NCBI RefSeq assembly: GCF_900105615.1
Contig: NZ_LT630003.1
Coordinates: forward strand, 2,418,001-2,482,000
DNA from: Lacrimispora sphenoides JCM 1415
GTDB taxonomy: Bacteria > Bacillota > Clostridia > Lachnospirales > Lachnospiraceae
Direction of reading: 5' to 3'
DNA: 64,000 bases
Made by a program: the position numbers and the translations under genes. Under the pieces are notes generated by a model. It was not told where the DNA came from. It ran no database searches and saw nothing but the letters and a program-made list of their open reading frames with translations. Of this stretch, positions 1 through 8,979 are shown in pieces. Positions within the stretch are counted from its first letter, which is position 1; every line of letters begins with the position of its first letter.

Positions 1-92
1 TCTGCGCAGTCCAAAATTGCGTCAGTCATTGCATCCTGAAATTTTATTTTGTTGTATAACCAAGTATGAATCGGTCCTAAAAAGGCACTCAT
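1..92 (-). CDS. conserved hypothetical protein, N-terminal fragment (runs off window)
   Basis: The reverse strand has an ATG at 92 preceded by AGAGGTG five bases upstream, then 30 open codons to the window edge. The visible N-terminus reads MSAFLGPIHTWLYNKI. It starts 15 nt after the DUF1858 gene, so it is probably the last visible gene of the cupin-hcp-DUF1858 operon. I have a general impression of similar N-termini in small clostridial proteins encoded beside hcp, but I cannot name a function. Only the N-terminus is present, so length and domains are unknown. Confidence 0.7.
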   Translation of the reverse strand, partial: MSAFLGPIHTWLYNKIKFQDAMTDAILDCA

Positions 93-107
93 GTTACACC
101 TCTTTTC

Positions 108-290
108 TTATTGGTTCAGCTTGTCCAGCACTGTGTCTGCATCAAGCCCGTGTACCATACAAGCATCTTCTAAGGATTCCATCTGGGATGACGGACATCC
201 CAGACAGTGCATACCGCAGCCCATTAAAATCTCCGCTGCCTTTGGATTGCTTCTTAATATTTCTCCAATATACATTTCTTTCGTTATCAT
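108..290 (-). CDS. DUF1858 hybrid-cluster-associated redox disulfide protein
   Basis: This 60-residue protein matches the DUF1858 family, small helical proteins often encoded beside hybrid-cluster proteins. The key motif is [10 protein letters not shown] near residues 25-34, a CxxC pair that could be a redox disulfide or metal site, followed by the helix typical of the family ([20 protein letters not shown]). The ATG at 290 has AGGAGG eight bases upstream. It follows hcp by 33 nt on the same strand, so it is probably cotranscribed. A role as redox partner or maturation factor for Hcp is inferred from context. A second DUF1858 gene lies at 12297-12500 behind lon. Confidence 0.85.
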   Translation of the reverse strand: MITKEMYIGEILRSNPKAAEILMGCGMHCLGCPSSQMESLEDACMVHGLDADTVLDKLNQ

Positions 291-323
291 ATAATTATCC
301 TCCTGATTTATTAATTGTTTATA

Positions 324-1916
324 TTATCCAAGAATTTTCTTTAAATCTTCTTCCGGTGTGCTGATCGGTGATATTCCGTAGTTTTCAACAAGGAAGTTTA
401 ATACATTAGGTGATAAGAATGCAGGTAAAGATGGCCCCAGGTAGATATTCTTGATTCCAAGATGCAGCAAGGTAAGAAGAATGCACACTGCCTTCTGTTC
501 ATACCAGGATAATATCATGGACAAGGGAAGTTCATTGACCCCGCATCCAAACGCTTCCGCCAGAGCAACCGCTACCTTGATGGCACTGAATGCATCATTA
601 CACTGCCCCATATCCATGATTCTTGGAAGGCCTCCAATGGTTCCAAGATCAAGGTCGTTAAAACGGTATTTTCCGCAGGCAAGGGTTAAGATAATAGAAT
701 CCTCAGGCGTCTGCTTTACAAAATCGGTATAATAATTTCTTCCTGTCTTAGCACCGTCACAGCCGCCTACTAAGAAGAAGTGGCTGATTGCTCCCTGCTT
801 CACTGCATCAATGACCTGATCTGCAACTCCCAATACGGTTCCATGGGAAAATCCTGTCATGACTTCTTTGCCGCCGTTGATTCCTGTCATTTCATGGTCT
901 TCTTCATATCCGCCAAGCTCCAGCGCCTTTTTAATGACAGGAGCAAAGTCTTTATCATCTCCTATGTGGACCATTTCCGGATAGGAAACCACTTCTGTGG
1001 TGAATACACGGTCGGCATAGCTCTTTTTCACTGGCATCAGGCAGTTTGTAGTAAAGAGAATGGGTGCAGGAAGGTTATCAAACTCTTTTTGCTGATTCTG
1101 CCATGCAGTTCCGAAATTCCCCTTTAAATGTGGATATTTCTTTAATTCCGGATAGCCATGGGCCGGAAGCATCTCTCCGTGGGTATAGATATTGATCCCC
1201 TTATCCTTTGTCTGCTCAAGAAGCTGTTTTAAATCATATAAATCATGTCCGGTGATTACGATAAACGGACCTTTTTCAATGGTAAGAGGCACTTTGGTTG
1301 GCTCCGGAGTTCCAAATGCGGTGGTATTTGCTTTATCAAGCAGCTCCATGCATTTTAAATTGATCTCTCCCACTTCAAGAACCACCGGAAGCAGCTGCTC
1401 CATGGTCAGATCATAGCTAATAACTGACAACGCCTTATAGAAGAAATGATTGACTCCTTCATCTTCATATCCTAAAACCATAGCATGATAGGCATAAGCT
1501 GCAACGCCCCGAAGTCCGAATAAAATCAAAGATTTTAAGGAACGGATATCTTCCTGGTCCTCCCAAATGTTCTTCATATCATAATCGGAAGTATTTCCGC
1601 AAACAGAGGTACATTTGCTGCAATCCGGCACGATCTTTTCTTTTTCTTCCCGTACCCTTTTAATCATCTCTGCTAAAACTTCATCATTGAAATTTACATT
1701 TGTGATGGTGGTAAACAGCCCTTCTATAAGGATTCTTGTGGTAGTCTCCAAAGGGGAATTATTGCCGCATGCCTTTGCCAGCCCGCTCAGGGCGCCTGTC
1801 AGTTCATCCTGTAAATTTGCGGTGCTTGCGGATTTGCCGCACACTCCTGCGCTGCCCGTACATCCGCTGCAGCCTGCCGTCTGCTCACACTGAAAGCAAA
1901 ACATTTTATGATCCAT
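324..1916 (-). CDS. hcp: hydroxylamine reductase / hybrid-cluster protein (first copy)
   Basis: A 530-residue hybrid-cluster (prismane) protein, known as a hydroxylamine or nitric-oxide reductase protecting against nitrosative stress in the cytoplasm. The N-terminal cluster motif is FCFQCEQ...SGC...GVCGK, with spacing CX2CX8CX6C and one extra Cys. Hybrid-cluster ligands are visible: [37 protein letters not shown] and YEQKAV. An open frame extends to a TTG at 1928, but AAAGG would touch it; the ATG at 1916 is the likelier start. It lies 44 nt after the cupin gene and 33 nt before DUF1858, so one operon transcribed from the palindrome at 2363-2378 is likely. A paralogue lies at 54165-55796. Confidence 0.95.
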   Translation of the reverse strand: MDHKMFCFQCEQTAGCSGCTGSAGVCGKSASTANLQDELTGALSGLAKACGNNSPLETTTRILIEGLFTTITNVNFNDEVLAEMIKRVREEKEKIVPDCSKCTSVCGNTSDYDMKNIWEDQEDIRSLKSLILFGLRGVAAYAYHAMVLGYEDEGVNHFFYKALSVISYDLTMEQLLPVVLEVGEINLKCMELLDKANTTAFGTPEPTKVPLTIEKGPFIVITGHDLYDLKQLLEQTKDKGINIYTHGEMLPAHGYPELKKYPHLKGNFGTAWQNQQKEFDNLPAPILFTTNCLMPVKKSYADRVFTTEVVSYPEMVHIGDDKDFAPVIKKALELGGYEEDHEMTGINGGKEVMTGFSHGTVLGVADQVIDAVKQGAISHFFLVGGCDGAKTGRNYYTDFVKQTPEDSIILTLACGKYRFNDLDLGTIGGLPRIMDMGQCNDAFSAIKVAVALAEAFGCGVNELPLSMILSWYEQKAVCILLTLLHLGIKNIYLGPSLPAFLSPNVLNFLVENYGISPISTPEEDLKKILG

Positions 1917-1960
1917 ATCTATATCCAACCTTTCTATTCTGTTCTTTTTATTCCAACTGG

Positions 1961-2296
1961 TTAAAATACTACAACCAATTCCATCTTAAAGCGTTCCTCT
2001 GCATAAACCGCATGAGGCTTTTTTGCAGGCATGATAAGGGTCTCTCCTGCATTTAACAGATATTCCTTACCATCTACCGTAAATTTTCCGGTTCCTTCCA
2101 AAACAGTCACCATGGCATCCCCGTTGGATTCGTGGGTACTGATTTCTTCCCCTTTATCAAATGCAAATAACGTAATGCTAAGGGCTTCATTCTGTGCAAG
2201 GGTCTTGCTGACAATCTGGCCTTCATTTGCCTGAACCAGATCAGATAACATTACGATTTCTTCATGCTTTATATTTTTAATGAATTTCTCTGTCAT
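1961..2296 (-). CDS. single-domain cupin protein
   Basis: A 111-residue cupin with the two beta-barrel motifs: STHESNGDAMVTVLEG (metal-binding His/Glu style, around residues 50-65) and NAGETLIMPAKKPHAV near the C-terminus. The ATG at 2296 is chosen because AAGGAGG lies eight bases upstream; a longer open frame to 2428 runs through the divergent promoter and is not real. It is the first gene of the cupin-hcp-DUF1858 operon and starts about 66 nt downstream of the Fnr-type palindrome. Similar small cupins are common beside clostridial redox genes; the ligand or substrate is unknown. Confidence 0.88.
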   Translation of the reverse strand: MTEKFIKNIKHEEIVMLSDLVQANEGQIVSKTLAQNEALSITLFAFDKGEEISTHESNGDAMVTVLEGTGKFTVDGKEYLLNAGETLIMPAKKPHAVYAEERFKMELVVVF

Positions 2297-2362
2297 TTGA
2301 CTGCCTCCTTGTTTTCCTATTGCTTTTATAAGCAGATTATAATATAATAATCTCATCATTTC

Positions 2363-2378
2363 TGTTGTAATTACAACA
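2363..2378. promoter_or_regulatory. Fnr/HcpR-type palindromic operator (divergent promoter)
   Basis: The sequence TGTTGTAATTACAACA is a perfect 16-bp palindrome between the divergent cupin-hcp operon and the Crp/Fnr gene. The same core recurs at 3938-3951 and 53389-53406, and a variant at 55895-55908, each upstream of an iron-sulfur or hybrid-cluster gene. Crp/Fnr proteins bind such two-fold sites; assignment to the adjacent regulator is inference. Confidence 0.75.
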
Positions 2379-2408
2379 TTATAAAAATAATTTAAAAGGA
2401 GGCGGCAA

Positions 2409-3086
2409 ATGGAGGAATACTTATCCATATTAAAAAAGTCAAACCTGTTTTCCGGAGTACAGCCGGAGGAAATAAGCGCAATGCTAAAATGCCTGTCGGC
2501 CCGGATTAAGCATTATAAAAAAGATGAATTTATTATAAGAAGCGGAGATTACATCCGTTCCGTTGGAATGGTGCTCACCGGGACTGCTCTCATCATACAG
2601 GAGGATTTCTGGGGCAAACGGACCATTATTTCCGAGGCGATGTCCGGCGCTCTTTTTGCGGAAACCTATGCCTGCATCCCCTCCATACCGATTGAAATGA
2701 GTGTTATCTCTGATTCCGAATGCGATGTGCTGTTTATGGATATTAACAGGATAATGAACGTCTGCACCTCCGCATGCACCTTCCACACACGCCTGTTACA
2801 AAATTTTTTATCTTCCATTGCCAGGCGGAATTTAATCCTCACGAAAAAAATGCAGCATATGTCCAAAAAGACCATCAGGGAAAAACTGCTCTCCTACCTT
2901 TCCGCCGAATCCTTAAAAAACAATTCCTCCACTTTTGATATTCCATTTAACAGGCAGCAGCTGGCGGATTACCTGTCAATTGACCGCAGTGCCCTGTCCA
3001 ATGAAATGAGCAAATTGCAGGACGAAGGGATTTTAACCTATAAAAAGAACCGGTTCACGTTAAAAGAAGATCTCCGTGAAGGATAA
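2409..3086 (+). CDS. Crp/Fnr family transcriptional regulator (HcpR-like)
   Basis: A 225-residue regulator with an N-terminal cyclic-nucleotide-binding-type beta-roll (about residues 10-130) and a C-terminal Crp-type winged helix (about 150-215). The recognition helix region reads FNRQQLADYLSIDRSALSNEMSKL. It lacks the classical N-terminal Cys cluster of enterobacterial FNR. The ATG follows AAAAGGAGG by five bases. It is divergent from the cupin-hcp operon with a palindrome between them. By analogy with HcpR, the Crp/Fnr regulator of hcp genes described in anaerobes, it probably senses nitric oxide or redox state and controls both hcp copies and its own gene. The effector is not evident from the sequence. 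Confidence 0.9.
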   Translation: MEEYLSILKKSNLFSGVQPEEISAMLKCLSARIKHYKKDEFIIRSGDYIRSVGMVLTGTALIIQEDFWGKRTIISEAMSGALFAETYACIPSIPIEMSVISDSECDVLFMDINRIMNVCTSACTFHTRLLQNFLSSIARRNLILTKKMQHMSKKTIREKLLSYLSAESLKNNSSTFDIPFNRQQLADYLSIDRSALSNEMSKLQDEGILTYKKNRFTLKEDLREG

Positions 3087-3127
3087 CTTCTTCCTGCCTG
3101 ACGGACCCTATCTTGTAATACTATTTA

Positions 3128-3168
3128 AAAAGCGGAATCCGGTGCAATTATCCCCGGATTCCGCTTTT
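3128..3168. terminator. bidirectional intrinsic terminator
   Basis: Perfect 15-bp inverted arms AAAAGCGGAATCCGG (3128-3142) and its complement (3154-3168) with an 11-nt loop. A/T ends on both sides serve the convergent Crp/Fnr gene and the ferredoxin-like gene. Confidence 0.85.
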
Positions 3169-3172
3169 AAAT

Positions 3173-3874
3173 TTATAAAATATTTCCATCAATAGAGATG
3201 GTAACTGCGTCACATGGAATTTCTTTGCCGCTGTCCTCAAGGGCTCTTAAGGCCGCATGTTCCAGACCGCCGCAGCATGGTACCTCCATTCGGACGATCG
3301 TAATGCTTTGAATGGCGTTGTTCTTTATAATCTCCGTCAGCTTCTCACTGTAATCCACCTGGTCCAGCTTCGGACATCCCACAAGAACGACCTTTCCCTT
3401 TAAAAATTTCTGATGAAAATCTCCATAAGCATAGGCGCTGCAGTCCGCAGCGATCAATAGATCCGCCTGATCAAAATAAGGCGCTTTCACAGAAACCAGC
3501 TTGATCTGAACCGGCCACTGTCTTAACTGGGACTGGATAGGAGCCTCAGCCGTTTTCTTTGTTTCTACCGTGCGTTCAATCTGCATAGCCCGGCTTCCAG
3601 GGCAGCCGCTAAAGGAAGCGTGTCCTTTTGCTTCAGCCTTTTTCTTATTTAATTCCACTGCCTCTTCATCATAAGCGGCTGCTTCCCGCTCTACGAATGT
3701 AATCGCTCCGGTAGGACATGTCGGAAGGCAGTCCCCTAATCCATCGCAGTAGTCATCCCGCATAAGCACTGCTTTTCCATTTACCATTCCAATGGCTCCC
3801 TCATGGCATGCTGCTGCGCAAAGACCACAGCCATTGCATTTTTCTTTATCAATCTGAATAATTCTACGAACCAT
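3173..3874 (-). CDS. two-[4Fe-4S] ferredoxin domain protein
   Basis: A 233-residue protein. Residues 5-65 hold two 4Fe-4S motifs: CNGCGLCAAACHEG and a second Cys set, CDGLGDCLPTCPTG. After a linker, the C-terminal half carries GCPGSRAM, ADCSAYAYG, VGCPKLDQ and VPCCGGLEH, a set of cysteines suggesting another metal or redox site. This layout is common in clostridial iron-sulfur proteins found near hcp; an electron-transfer role to Hcp is inferred. The ATG at 3874 has GAGGAGG upstream. Its promoter region carries the Fnr-type palindrome at 3938-3951. Confidence 0.85.
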   Translation of the reverse strand: MVRRIIQIDKEKCNGCGLCAAACHEGAIGMVNGKAVLMRDDYCDGLGDCLPTCPTGAITFVEREAAAYDEEAVELNKKKAEAKGHASFSGCPGSRAMQIERTVETKKTAEAPIQSQLRQWPVQIKLVSVKAPYFDQADLLIAADCSAYAYGDFHQKFLKGKVVLVGCPKLDQVDYSEKLTEIIKNNAIQSITIVRMEVPCCGGLEHAALRALEDSGKEIPCDAVTISIDGNIL

Positions 3875-3937
3875 TCCTTATAGCCTCCTCATATTTGCTT
3901 TCTGAAGCTATCATACTATGCTCTTTGGCTTCTGTCC

Positions 3938-3951
3938 GTTGTAATTACAAC
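3938..3951. promoter_or_regulatory. Fnr/HcpR-type palindromic operator
   Basis: GTTGTAATTACAAC, a perfect 14-bp palindrome with the same core as at 2363-2378. It is 63 nt upstream of the ferredoxin-like gene and 82 nt upstream of the divergent splB, so either or both could be controlled. Confidence 0.7.
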
Positions 3952-4033
3952 AAAAATTAGAGAAAAAATTATACGGTTTTACAGGTTTACCGCTTAACTT
4001 TTCACACATACTACTCCTTATCGGAGGTATCCC

Positions 4034-5029
4034 ATGTTCCCAGATAAGATATATTACGAACCAGAATCCCTAGACTATGAGCTGGGCCAGCGTCTAAAGG
4101 AAAAATACAGCATGATTCCATGGATTCCCATTAAAAGCCACAATAAAATAGACGAGCTGCGAACCCGCCCAAACAGTGATTTTCCGGCCATGAAGCACCA
4201 TCTCATCATAGGGGTCCGCAAAACCCACAACTTCATTCCCAATCACAAGGTATCGGACTTTCTTGTTCCTTATACCTCTTCCGGCTGCACCGCCATGTGC
4301 CACTACTGCTATCTGGTATGCAACTACAACAAATGCGCCTATTTACGTTTGTTTGTAAACCGGGAGCAGATGCTGAAAAAAATTATGGACCACGGAGCCC
4401 GCTCTGAAAAAAATTATACCTATGAGATAGGAAGCAACAGTGATCTTGTTCTTGAAAATACCATAACCGGAAATCTGGCATGGACAATTGAAAATTTCAG
4501 TAAAAGCAACTATGGATTTCTCACCTTCCCAACGAAATTCAATAAGGTAGAACCCCTTCTCGGCATCAGCCACGGAGGCCGTGTCATCATGCGGATGAGT
4601 GTCAACCCCCAGCCTATCATCACCCGGTTTGAACCGGGCACCTCCGGCTTAGACGCCAGAATTACCGCCTTAAACAGCATGTGTGACGCCGGATACCGGG
4701 TGGGACTTTTGATTGCTCCCATTATTATGACCGATGACTGGAAAGACCTGTATTCTAAACTGGTTGATACACTCTCAGACCGGCTATCCAAAAAAGTAAG
4801 GGAACAGGCACCCATTGAAGTTATTTTCATGACCTACAGCTATGTTCAGAACGCAATCAACACAGAGGCATTTCCTCAGGCAGAACGTCTTTATAACAAG
4901 GAACTCATGACCGGGCGGGGAAAGGGAAAATACTGCTACCGTGATGATTTAAGAATCGACGGGGAACAGTTTTTAAGACAGCAAATAGAAGAAAAGCTAA
5001 AAGGAATGACAATCTTATATGTAGTTTAG
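4034..5029 (+). CDS. splB: spore photoproduct lyase
   Basis: A 331-residue radical-SAM enzyme that reverses the UV-induced spore photoproduct (5-thyminyl-5,6-dihydrothymine) during germination. The cluster motif is GCTAMCHYCYLVCNYNKC near residues 84-101, a CxxxCxxC radical-SAM motif with the extra cysteines of the SplB family. The N-terminus (FPDKIYYEP) and length also fit. The ATG follows CGGAGG by seven bases. It is divergent from the ferredoxin-like gene. Its presence implies an endospore former. Forespore-specific control would be expected, but I do not see a clear promoter. Confidence 0.92.
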   Translation: MFPDKIYYEPESLDYELGQRLKEKYSMIPWIPIKSHNKIDELRTRPNSDFPAMKHHLIIGVRKTHNFIPNHKVSDFLVPYTSSGCTAMCHYCYLVCNYNKCAYLRLFVNREQMLKKIMDHGARSEKNYTYEIGSNSDLVLENTITGNLAWTIENFSKSNYGFLTFPTKFNKVEPLLGISHGGRVIMRMSVNPQPIITRFEPGTSGLDARITALNSMCDAGYRVGLLIAPIIMTDDWKDLYSKLVDTLSDRLSKKVREQAPIEVIFMTYSYVQNAINTEAFPQAERLYNKELMTGRGKGKYCYRDDLRIDGEQFLRQQIEEKLKGMTILYVV

Positions 5030-5391
5030 AAAAATACCCGGAGCACTTCCAGCTCTCTTAAAATGGCCGCTTCCATAAGTTATGGGCGGCCAAAGGTCTT
5101 CCTATAATCCTTGTGAATTATCGCAGTTATTGTTTCATTCTTTGAAAAAACAAGATATACTATTAATTTTTTATCCTTTTATGTCGAATATACAATTGTT
5201 ATATAGGTAGTATAACAAGGTTACTAAGCATGCTTAAAATACGAAAGGAGGATCTTTTCTTTTATCCGCATATGACCATAAAATTTTACTGCATAACATG
5301 CAGTATATTTTTTCACTCATTAGCTGGTAAAATTTTCCGTTTTTTCCACAAAGCGGACCGATCAATAAATCAAAGGGAGTGTAATACAATT
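5030..5391. other. intergenic region upstream of chemoreceptor
   Basis: A 362-nt gap. It holds a weak hairpin after splB (TGGCCGC near 5064 with its complement near 5088, no T run), an AT-rich stretch, and a TGTCGAA heptamer at 5182-5188. An open frame from 5230 leads into the chemoreceptor, but its first 54 codons lack a membrane-protein start context, so I treat them as leader. Confidence 0.5.
5182..5188 (+). promoter_or_regulatory. candidate Spo0A (0A) box
   Basis: TGTCGAA matches the known 0A-box core TGNCGAA, about 205 nt upstream of the chemoreceptor start. A seven-base match is weak evidence alone. The same heptamer occurs at 51542-51548 beside the other chemoreceptor. Confidence 0.3.
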
Positions 5392-7719
5392 ATGAAGATA
5401 TTGAAAAAGCTAAAGTTCAGCGATTTGAAACTTGCTGCAAAGACTTCCATTGCTATGGGAATCATTCTGGTAGCGAGCCTGATCTTGCTCATTACGATCT
5501 CTGCAATGCAGGCAAGCAAAGCAGTTTCAAAGGCAATCAACGGTGAATTTTCAGGAATATCCGCCCAGAATGGCCTCATGGTACAGTCCATAATCGACGA
5601 TGCTTCTGGAACCGCCAAAAATTTGCAGGATTACTTATACCGTGCATACAACGACCGGAACGCTATCGGCGATTGGAAAAGCACCGTCCGCAAGAGCAGG
5701 GTATATGATGTTGGACTTAAGGAAATTAATTATGCGATCGAGAATTATATCTTAAATTCTGCCTGGTCAACCGTGGACACCAATCCTGATATTTATGGGA
5801 TCGGTGCATTTTTTGAGCCATTAGAATTTGATCCCGGGGTCAAGGATTACTCCCTCTATGTAGACAAGAAGGAGGCTGAAAATAAAACCGCTCAGTCTCT
5901 TGGAGCATACAGCGACTATTCCACAAAGGATTATTACCGTGTTGCCAAGGAAACAAAGGCGACTTATATCACCGATCCTTATTTTTACGACGGAATTATG
6001 ATGAGTACCATTGCTTTTCCTGTTATGAAAGGGGAAGACGTCATCGGAGTTATTCTGGCCGATATTAACGTTTCTAACTTTTCTAAGATAAAAACTTCAG
6101 ATTCAAAATATCATACGATGTATGTTGATATCTACACGGAAGAAAACATGATTGTCTATGACAGCCAATCAAACGATAACATCGGCAGAAACCTAAGTGA
6201 GATGATTTCTCCTTCCGATTATGCTAAAATTACAGCCCTGCAGCAGACTAAAACCGAATTCCAGATTGATACCAAAAGATCCGACGGAACCATGGAATCC
6301 AGATATTATTACCCGATTACCAGCGGATCACAGACCTGGTGGGCTGCCAGTAGTCTGGAAAAGAAAGATCTGACAAAGGATGTAGTAAAGATCATTGAAG
6401 TAATGAATCTTCTTGCAGTCCTGGCACTGATCATAATTAATGCGGTTGTCATCATTTTCTTAAAAAAGACTCTTCGCCCTATTGACGGTGTGATGGCCGC
6501 TGCAGCCAGCATCGCTTCCGGTGACTTGGATATCCAGTTGGAGGTTCAGTCCATGGATGAAATAGGTGTACTGTCCAAAACATTTATGGATATGGCGGAA
6601 AATTTAAAATTCATCATCCAGGATATCAATGAGGTTCTGGGCGAAATGAGCAACGGCAACTTCAAGGCAACTTCCAATCATGAGGAAAAATACACCGGCG
6701 CATACCAGTATATCCTGGAAGCAATGCGGAACATCCGAATTACTTTAAGCGATACACTTTTAGAGATCGACCAGGCTTCCGAACAGGTTTCCACCGGGGC
6801 CTCCCAGGTATCTGATGCTTCCCAGTCTCTCAGCCAGGGAGCCACGGAACAGGCCTCTTCCATCGAAGAGCTGTCCGCAGCCATTAACGAAGTTTCAGAA
6901 CGGGTAAAAGAAAACGCGTCCAACGCCTTAGAGGCGAATACCCTCTCCCTGGAAGCATGCGAAGGCATGCTGGCGAGTGATCAGAAGATGAAGGATATGA
7001 TTTCAGCAATGAATGAAATCGCAAGTACCTCCGGCGAAATAAGTAAGATCATCAAAACAATTGACGATATCGCTTTCCAGACCAATATCCTGGCACTGAA
7101 TGCAGCCGTTGAAGCTGCAAGAGCCGGTTCCGCCGGAAAGGGATTTGCGGTGGTAGCCGATGAAGTCCGTAATCTGGCCGGCAAGTCTGCGGAAGCTGCT
7201 AAAAATACCACGGCTCTTATTGAAAACGCTATTACTGCCATTGGAAACGGAACTAAAATAGCAGATGAAACTGCAGAAGCGCTGCGGCTTGTAGTTGAAA
7301 AATCCAATATTTCTTCCGTCAGGGTCGCAGAAATCGCGGAAGCATCCGCCGCCCAGTCTGACGCCTTGCTGCAGATTACAACCGGCATTGACCAGATATC
7401 CGCCGTTGTACAGACCACTTCCGCAACATCGGAAGAAAGCGCAGCCACTTCAGAAGAACTGACCGCCCAGGCCTATAATCTAAAATCCCTGGTAGAAAAA
7501 TTTCAACTGATGGATAAAGTACCTTCCACAACCAGTGAACCAACTGCTGCCTGGAGGGATTTCACTACCTGGAAGGATTCTGCTGCTTGGAAGGGTTCTT
7601 CTGCTTTTGAGGATTCTGCTGCTTGGAAGGATTCTTCTGCTTTTGAGGGTTCTACTGCTTTGGAGGATTCTACTTCTTGGGAGGATTCTGCCCCGGAAGA
7701 GACTTATGATAAATATTAA
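5392..7719 (+). CDS. methyl-accepting chemotaxis protein with hexapeptide-repeat tail
   Basis: A 775-residue transmembrane chemoreceptor. TM1 is near residues 19-40, followed by a large extracytoplasmic dCache-like sensor (containing [15 protein letters not shown] and [10 protein letters not shown]), TM2 near 335-358, a HAMP domain, and the cytoplasmic signalling hairpin ([19 protein letters not shown]). The C-terminus ends in eight tandem hexapeptides of the type [12 protein letters not shown], encoded by 18-bp repeats at 7546-7689. The ATG at 5392 is preferred to an upstream start at 5230 because AAAGGGAG precedes it and the protein then begins with a basic pre-TM segment. A candidate ligand class is small organic molecules, as for many dCache receptors; none can be named. 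Confidence 0.9.
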   Translation: MKILKKLKFSDLKLAAKTSIAMGIILVASLILLITISAMQASKAVSKAINGEFSGISAQNGLMVQSIIDDASGTAKNLQDYLYRAYNDRNAIGDWKSTVRKSRVYDVGLKEINYAIENYILNSAWSTVDTNPDIYGIGAFFEPLEFDPGVKDYSLYVDKKEAENKTAQSLGAYSDYSTKDYYRVAKETKATYITDPYFYDGIMMSTIAFPVMKGEDVIGVILADINVSNFSKIKTSDSKYHTMYVDIYTEENMIVYDSQSNDNIGRNLSEMISPSDYAKITALQQTKTEFQIDTKRSDGTMESRYYYPITSGSQTWWAASSLEKKDLTKDVVKIIEVMNLLAVLALIIINAVVIIFLKKTLRPIDGVMAAAASIASGDLDIQLEVQSMDEIGVLSKTFMDMAENLKFIIQDINEVLGEMSNGNFKATSNHEEKYTGAYQYILEAMRNIRITLSDTLLEIDQASEQVSTGASQVSDASQSLSQGATEQASSIEELSAAINEVSERVKENASNALEANTLSLEACEGMLASDQKMKDMISAMNEIASTSGEISKIIKTIDDIAFQTNILALNAAVEAARAGSAGKGFAVVADEVRNLAGKSAEAAKNTTALIENAITAIGNGTKIADETAEALRLVVEKSNISSVRVAEIAEASAAQSDALLQITTGIDQISAVVQTTSATSEESAATSEELTAQAYNLKSLVEKFQLMDKVPSTTSEPTAAWRDFTTWKDSAAWKGSSAFEDSAAWKDSSAFEGSTALEDSTSWEDSAPEETYDKY
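7546..7689 (+). repeat. eight 18-bp tandem repeats in chemoreceptor C-terminus
   Basis: Eight in-frame 18-bp units, each encoding a hexapeptide with an aromatic or Leu at position 3 and mostly [KE]-[DG]-S at 4-6 (AWKDS, AFEDS, ALEDS, SWEDS). The first unit is diverged (AAWRDF). They lie after the signalling domain, where other receptors carry an adaptor-tethering tail. Confidence 0.9.
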
Positions 7720-7755
7720 TAGTTTCAGGATTCTTTTCTACTGGCAAATGCCTGA

Positions 7756-7791
7756 AAAAAGGCTGCGGATTTAAATATCCGCAGCCTTTTT
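7756..7791. terminator. bidirectional terminator overlapping glycerate kinase 3' end
   Basis: AAAAAGGCTGCGGAT (7756-7770) and its perfect complement (7777-7791) with a 6-nt loop. The right arm lies inside the last codons of the glycerate kinase gene, whose stop codon sits in the loop. Confidence 0.85.
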
Positions 7792-8928
7792 CTGCATTTT
7801 CATGCCAGTTTTTATAAAACGGAACATCCGAAGAGCTCCCTGATAATATAAGTCCTCGGCATCTTCCAAGGCCTTATCCAGTTCCATGACTCCATTGACC
7901 GTTGTCATGATGGAGCAGATTCCAAAGTCATAAATCTTTTCTGCACCTTCTCCCATAGCTCCTACCAGAGCAACAGCCGGAATTCCTTTTCTTTTACACC
8001 TCATCCCAATGCCCTGTATTACCTTTCCAAAACAGGACTGCCAGTCCGTGCGCCCCTCTCCGGTCACAACCATAGACACATCTTCCAGGCGGGAATCAAA
8101 ATCAATCAAATCCAGAACCGTTTCAATTCCTGATTTTAACTCCGCCTGGAGAAATACCAGAAGTGCCGCGCCAAGGCCCCCAGCGGCTCCGGAACCTGGC
8201 ATATGATCAGGATTAATCCCCAGTTCCCGTATCATCACATCCCGGTAGTTCTGCATTCCTCTTTCCAGTTCATCAAGAACCTGAGGGGAACCGCCCTTCT
8301 GCTTTCCAAACGTGTAGGTGGCTCCGTCTTTCCCACATAAGGGATTATTGACGTCGCACATAGCTGTCATTTTCACTTTAGAAATCAGGGGATGGAGGCC
8401 GGAACTATCGATATGAGCGACTTTTTCCAGATCTCTTCCTGTTCCTTCTAGCTCTCTTCCCTCCGAATCAAGGAATTTTACTCCTAATGCCCTCATACAG
8501 CCCATGCCGCCGTCATTGGTCGCTGAACCGCCGATTGCTATGGAAATATCGGTAAAGCCCCGGTCCAAAGCATCTCTTATCAGCTCTCCGGTCCCATAGG
8601 TCGTGGTGTTCCTTGGATCCCTTAAATCTCTTGGAATCAGGGGAAGCCCGGAAGCCGCCGCCATCTCAAGTATGGCACGTTTCTCATCCAATTTTCCGTA
8701 ATACGCGTTTACAGGAGCAAGAAGCGGCCCACAGACGGTTAAGGGGATTCTTTCTCCCTGCATGGCTGCGATCACCGCATCCGTTGTTCCCTCTCCTCCA
8801 TCGGCCACGGGGATTCCGATACCTTCCCACTGATCAAACACTTCCGCCGCAGCTTTTTTCAGCAGGTCTATGGTCTGTTCACTGGAAAGAGTCCCCTTAA
8901 ACGAGTCGGATGCAAACAATAATTTCAT
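7771..8928 (-). CDS. glxK: glycerate 2-kinase
   Basis: A 385-residue glycerate kinase of the GlxK/GarK family, converting D-glycerate and ATP to phosphoglycerate (2-phosphoglycerate in this family). Family motifs are visible: APDSFKGT-like FASDSFKGTLSS at the N-terminus, PVADGGEGT, IAIGGSATNDGGMG, and MPGSGAAGGLGA. The ATG at 8928 is chosen over a TTG six bases upstream, because AAGGAGG lies ten bases before the ATG and only four before the TTG. It sits 51 nt after the GntP permease gene, so transport and first phosphorylation step are adjacent. The gene name glxK versus garK is by family only. Confidence 0.93.
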   Translation of the reverse strand: MKLLFASDSFKGTLSSEQTIDLLKKAAAEVFDQWEGIGIPVADGGEGTTDAVIAAMQGERIPLTVCGPLLAPVNAYYGKLDEKRAILEMAAASGLPLIPRDLRDPRNTTTYGTGELIRDALDRGFTDISIAIGGSATNDGGMGCMRALGVKFLDSEGRELEGTGRDLEKVAHIDSSGLHPLISKVKMTAMCDVNNPLCGKDGATYTFGKQKGGSPQVLDELERGMQNYRDVMIRELGINPDHMPGSGAAGGLGAALLVFLQAELKSGIETVLDLIDFDSRLEDVSMVVTGEGRTDWQSCFGKVIQGIGMRCKRKGIPAVALVGAMGEGAEKIYDFGICSIMTTVNGVMELDKALEDAEDLYYQGALRMFRFIKTGMKMQKKAADI

Positions 8929-8979
8929 ATACAAAGTCCTCCTTAGACCAGTGGTTTTTAATTCTCATTTCATCTTAAA

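Noticed and set aside
2297..2428. Upstream extension of the cupin frame to 2428
   Set aside because: It crosses the divergent promoter and operator; the ATG at 2296 has an AAGGAGG.
5060..5096. Hairpin after splB as a terminator
   Set aside because: The stem is short and no T run follows, so it was not listed as a terminator.
6981..7774. Long antisense and leucine-rich alternative frames over the first chemoreceptor
   Set aside because: Products of the codon pattern and the 18-bp repeats; no ribosome site and no recognisable domain.
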